58,861 nucleotides of DNA, from NCBI RefSeq assembly GCF_030824455.1, contig NZ_JAVBXR010000008.1, forward strand, positions 1 through 58,861. Reading direction: 5' to 3'. The position numbers and the translations under genes are program-made. Below the pieces are notes generated by a model, which saw only the letters and a list, made by a program, of their open reading frames with translations, was not told where the DNA came from and ran no database searches. Below, one piece after another: positions 56,114 to 58,861 of this stretch (the first letter of the stretch is position 1; every line of letters starts with the position of its first letter). Source of the stretch: Desulfobulbus sp. (lineage in GTDB: Bacteria > Desulfobacterota > Desulfobulbia > Desulfobulbales > Desulfobulbaceae).

Positions 56114-56930
56114 ACTCTCCGATCACACGGGACAAAAAAAGGGGCGACAGGCGCGCAACAACAACGAAAGACTCAAAATATTCTGGCCTTTCAGAATATT
56201 TTGCAGTAGATAAAATTCGATTCGTAGTTGAACGTCATCCTTTTTTGTCCCTGGCCCAGGCAGAATAGTTCGATTATCTGTGGTACACATAGACTCCCGC
56301 CACCTCCCGCATTTCTCTCCATCGAACATCCGCATTGCGTCTGCCGTTTCAACTCCTTTGCAGAGCGCCTCAGCTCAATGACAGGCAAAAGCTATTCCAG
56401 CGTTGCTCCCCTTGCCGCCGCTCTGGCGCCTCTTTGCCCCCTGTTCCGCGCTCTTCTCAATTCCCGTGCAATCCCGCCCCTCGATGCGCCCTTGCTCGCA
56501 CTGCGCAGCAACGATTGCCGGATTTGTAGCCCGCACGCCGCAGGCGGCAGCGCTCCGCCGCTTGACCGCCCCTTGCCCCTTTGCCATATCGAGGGGTTGG
56601 ATTTGATCTAATGTTCCGCCACACTGCCCCATACCCACCCATCTCGCCAGGGCTTTTTTCCTGCATTTTGCCGTTCCGCACACCCCGCTTCACCTCGCAA
56701 GCGACAAGGCGTGCGGCGCAGCCCAAACCCAGAGTGGACGTCGCGCCGATCAACGCCGCGATCAACAGGTTTGTGCGGATGTTTCCGATTTTCCAGGGTT
56801 GTCTCCACAATCCTCTGCCGTTTCTCCGCGCCAGCGGGACGGCAAAGGCGCCGGACGGATCAACCCGCATTCAAAAAAGGCCCGTCATCGGGTCGGTTTG
56901 TTTACGTCGTCGACACAAGGAGGAACGGCA
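56114..56930. other. Long intergenic region between glyQ and cspA
   Basis: About 817 bases where glyS would be expected. It holds an A+T-rich hairpin at 56175-56202 (AAAATATTCTG / CAGAATATTTT), which may end the glyQ transcript. Several frames on both strands are of odd, Arg/Pro/Ala-rich composition with no ribosome site. The last 200-300 bases probably include the long 5' leader typical of cold-shock mRNAs. No part reads as GlyS. Confidence 0.45.
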
Positions 56931-57131
56931 ATGGCAGAGGGAACAGTAAAATGGTTTAATGATTCCAAAGGATTCGGATTTATCCAACAGGATGGCGGCA
57001 AAGATGTTTTTGTCCACTATTCCGCCATCCAAGGGCAGGGATTCAAATCCCTGAAAGAGGGGGACCGGGTGACATTTGAGGTGGTGAGCGGCGCCAAGGG
57101 CCCATCCGCTGAAAAGGTCAACAAAATCTGA
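56931..57131 (+). CDS. cspA: Cold-shock protein of the CspA family
   Basis: 66 residues; ATG at 56931 after AAGGAGG. It is a single OB-fold cold-shock domain: [20 protein letters not shown] with the RNP-1-like KGFGFI, then DVFVHYSAI (RNP-2), and [20 protein letters not shown]. It is a small RNA chaperone that melts structured mRNA. The strong ribosome site and long upstream gap are usual for CspA-type genes controlled through the leader. Confidence 0.95.
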   Translation: MAEGTVKWFNDSKGFGFIQQDGGKDVFVHYSAIQGQGFKSLKEGDRVTFEVVSGAKGPSAEKVNKI

Positions 57132-57513
57132 CACTGCACTGCATCGCGCACGCCTCGTCCGGATTGCCCGCAGGGGCGTGCGCCGCTCTCAAACCAACGT
57201 CACTCTCACTACCGGAAGTTTCACCCGAATCATCCGGCCTTTCTTGATGCTCCTGCATAAACAGGCTGAGACAGCCTGAGCCGCAGCGATTTTGTCCGGG
57301 AAACCAGTAAGCGTCAGGTCGATTATCCTACTCGGCCTGTGCGAAGTGAATTATCATGGTTGCCTTGCCCGGCTTAATTTTTGCCAACCATTTCATCTTT
57401 CACGATAGCTTCTTATTGTAGGTGAACTGCACAACGACATCGAGCGGCCCCGGACAATCGCGTAACGCTTTGGTTGGAAAAATAATTTTTACATTTGTGG
57501 ATAGGTTGTAGGT
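57132..57513. other. No recognised gene
   Basis: About 380 bases of mixed composition after cspA. No frame with a ribosome site or recognisable family was found. The right end becomes A+T-rich and should contain the promoter for the gene at 57514. Confidence 0.4.
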
Positions 57514-57942
57514 ATGCAAAAATCATCGAAAAAAGGCGTCATTGACGGCGATAGAATATTCAAGGCGACCAACGTCAAAAAGATGCACCCTGTGTTCCTC
57601 GGGCTTGCTGAAAGCCTCGCCAGTGTCGTTATGCTGAGATTTATCAAAATTTATAACGACAGGCTGTGCGCCTCCAACCTTTTGAGCGATGACGGCAAGA
57701 AAGATCCACTCGTGGACGCTGACAGGAAAGATTTGGTTGGGGTCGAACTGCTCGTTGACCCGGCGTTTAAGACCGTCCAGTTTTTCTCCATCGTCTCCTT
57801 CAAGAGAGGGAACGGCAGGAAGATGGCGGCAGCGGTTGTTGAAGCCACGCCGGATGATTGGCTCTTGGCGGTGGCTAGGGATTGGAGCGGTGGATTCTGG
57901 GAGAAAATGAAAAAGGAACACCCCAGAATTATGATTTCTTAA
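57514..57942 (+). CDS. Hypothetical protein, 142 aa
   Basis: The family is unrecognised. A basic N-terminus (MQKSSKKGVIDGDRIFKATN) leads into an apolar helix (LAESLASVVMLRFIKIYND), and the C-terminal half is mixed alpha/beta with VEATPDDWLLAVARDWSGGF. It is probably soluble. The ATG is preceded by only a weak GTAGGT. It is the first of three small genes on the plus strand at the right edge, with 58 bases to the next, so they may be co-transcribed. Confidence 0.5.
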   Translation: MQKSSKKGVIDGDRIFKATNVKKMHPVFLGLAESLASVVMLRFIKIYNDRLCASNLLSDDGKKDPLVDADRKDLVGVELLVDPAFKTVQFFSIVSFKRGNGRKMAAAVVEATPDDWLLAVARDWSGGFWEKMKKEHPRIMIS

Positions 57943-58000
57943 GTGGTTTGGAATAAGAATAACGAAATGGAACATCTGTGGCCCGTTTCAGGGAAAACGC

Positions 58001-58189
58001 ATGGCAAAATATGAGCAAGGCACAGCGCCCGCTGTAGTTTTTATTAATGGAGAGGTCCTCTTTGCATTCCGAGAAGGCAAGCTTGAACTCAAGGACGAGA
58101 AGGTTCGTGAGAACGGCGGCGCACTTCACGACAAACTGATCGCTGCCGGCGCTCTTTGTGTCGAAGATGGCCGTTTTGATGCTCGGTGA
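58001..58189 (+). CDS. Hypothetical small protein, 62 aa
   Basis: The family is unrecognised. The peptide starts MAKYEQGTAPAVVFINGEVL and is charged with two short strand-helix units. A CAGGGAAAA sequence lies about eight bases before the ATG. Its end overlaps the start of the next small gene by about 23 bases. It may be a true short gene, or chance. Confidence 0.35.
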   Translation: MAKYEQGTAPAVVFINGEVLFAFREGKLELKDEKVRENGGALHDKLIAAGALCVEDGRFDAR

Positions 58190-58649
58190 TCGACGATTCG
58201 AGCGGTGGCGCATGCAACCTGTTTGGTGGGCGCTGGGGGCCGTGGCGATAGCGGTTGCCGCTTTCGTGGTGATGGTTGGCCCGACCAAAATCGGCCAATG
58301 GATCCTTCAGGGCCGACAAGCATTGGTGGCCGATGAAAACAAGAGCTCTGAGGCAATGGACGAGAAACAGATAGTGCATGCTGTTGAGGGCGCAAAGTCC
58401 ATAAAGCAGGCAATGAAAAGTCCGGACAGCTTCAAACTTGAATCCATGACCATCATGCCGTCAGGAGCTGTCTGTTACGTCTATCTGGCAAAAAATGAGT
58501 TTGGCGGCGTGGTGAAGGCCGCTGCGGTTTTTTTCAAGGATGAGATCGCAACACTCGAGACGCAAGGCTTTGATCTCCGTTGGAAGGATGAATGCCAGGG
58601 GAAAAAAGGAAAAGATGTGACCGGGTTCGGGGAATTGATGGTCTATTGA
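58167..58649 (+). CDS. Hypothetical membrane-anchored protein, about 160 aa
   Basis: The start is uncertain: GTG 58158, ATG 58167 (used here), 58179 and 58212 are all in frame. An Arg-rich N-terminus is followed by one membrane helix (WWALGAVAIAVAAFVVMVG), then a polar linker. A domain follows with AKSIKQAMKSPDSFKLESM, a strand GAVCYVYLAKNEFGG and a tail FGELMVY. The domain plan resembles small membrane-tethered proteins seen near mobile DNA, but I cannot name a family. A dispersed repeat copy begins about 60 bases after its stop. Confidence 0.5.
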   Translation: MAVLMLGDRRFERWRMQPVWWALGAVAIAVAAFVVMVGPTKIGQWILQGRQALVADENKSSEAMDEKQIVHAVEGAKSIKQAMKSPDSFKLESMTIMPSGAVCYVYLAKNEFGGVVKAAAVFFKDEIATLETQGFDLRWKDECQGKKGKDVTGFGELMVY

Positions 58650-58710
58650 CTGCTCGCCCATAATGATGTTTTTAGACGCAATCCTGATCGTCGCGCACAG
58701 GCAAGAAATC

Positions 58711-58811
58711 ATTCCATTTCAAAAGTGAAGCACGTCGCTTCGTCATCTCGACGAGCACAGCGAGGAGAAATCTCGCCAAGATAACGAGATTTCTCACTCC
58801 GTTCGAAATGC
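58711..58811 (+). repeat. Dispersed MITE-like element, copy 3 (right end lost)
   Basis: It starts with the same ATTCCATTTC terminal sequence as copy 1 and continues with AAAAGTGAAGCACG and the central CGAGATTTCTCACTCCGTTC arm. It fades at about 58811, so the right terminal part is missing. Confidence 0.75.
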
Positions 58812-58861
58812 CCGTTAAAGGGAATTGTCAAGCCGTAACCTGAAAAGCCTTTGAATAATCG

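Noticed and set aside
56228-56870. Open frames on both strands in the glyQ-cspA gap
   Set aside because: Pro/Arg/Ala-rich products with no ribosome site and no family; some overlap each other in opposite strands. I saw no GlyS-like motif.

Overview
The window looks like a chromosome segment of a Gram-negative, probably anaerobic, deltaproteobacterium (Desulfobacterota), perhaps of the Desulfobulbales. The evidence is an LPS export and outer-membrane outfit (LptD, heptose nucleotidyltransferase, MltA/MltB, an RND pump, SecB), split-type glycyl-tRNA synthetase (GlyQ), an oxygen-labile [4Fe-4S] cysteine desulfidase, a HEAT-like protein of the DVU0298 type known from sulfate reducers, a MucR regulator, and PAS-rich sensory proteins. 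The assignment is inferred from gene content only.

Layout. Positions 1-16.3 kb look like an accessory zone. Base composition is visibly more A+T-rich, especially 6.5-10.6 kb. Transposase remnants of three families lie at 2-355, 4259-4491 and 10430-10541. Genes are small and patchy: orphan hypotheticals, an amino-acid ABC transporter (1.8-4.2 kb), secreted proteins including a TIGR03067-like protein and a decayed glycine-zipper gene, a J-domain protein, the cysteine-utilisation pair cyuA-cyuP, a PEP-CTERM protein and a flavodoxin-like reductase. Next come IhfA-like and MucR-like DNA-binding proteins, a VIT-family metal transporter, a cytidylate-kinase-like protein and an MFS permease. The zone abuts the 3' end of a tRNA-Arg(ACG) gene that has its own promoter and terminator.

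From 16.6 to 56 kb the G+C content is higher and the genes are largely core-like: rne, a radical SAM enzyme, the envelope cluster lptD-DHH-mltB-mltA, a sensory block (truncated solute-binding protein plus hybrid histidine kinase with a frameshift at an 8-bp tandem repeat, then a methyl-accepting chemotaxis protein), a DUF3047/lipoprotein pair, an RND pump with adaptor, and a secreted subtilase. These are followed by a STAS-like protein, a copper-chaperone-like protein, a nitrilase-RfaE2 fusion coupled to a HEAT-repeat protein, ferritin, an SDR-FabB pair, a TPR protein built of seven near-identical 47-residue repeats, secB, uvrA, glyQ without an adjacent glyS, and cspA. The last 1.3 kb holds small unrecognised genes.

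Repeats. A roughly 170-bp palindromic, MITE-like element occurs three times (12.3 kb, 32.3 kb, 58.7 kb), with a fourth partial copy in tandem at 32.23 kb. Two other REP-like inverted repeats lie at 32.1 and 51.0 kb. I saw no CRISPR array, integrase, phage module or recognisable defence system. The observations most worth a second look are the 8-bp repeat frameshift in the hybrid kinase, the nitrilase-RfaE2 fusion, the internally deleted binding protein that feeds the kinase, the dispersed element, and the homogenised TPR array.
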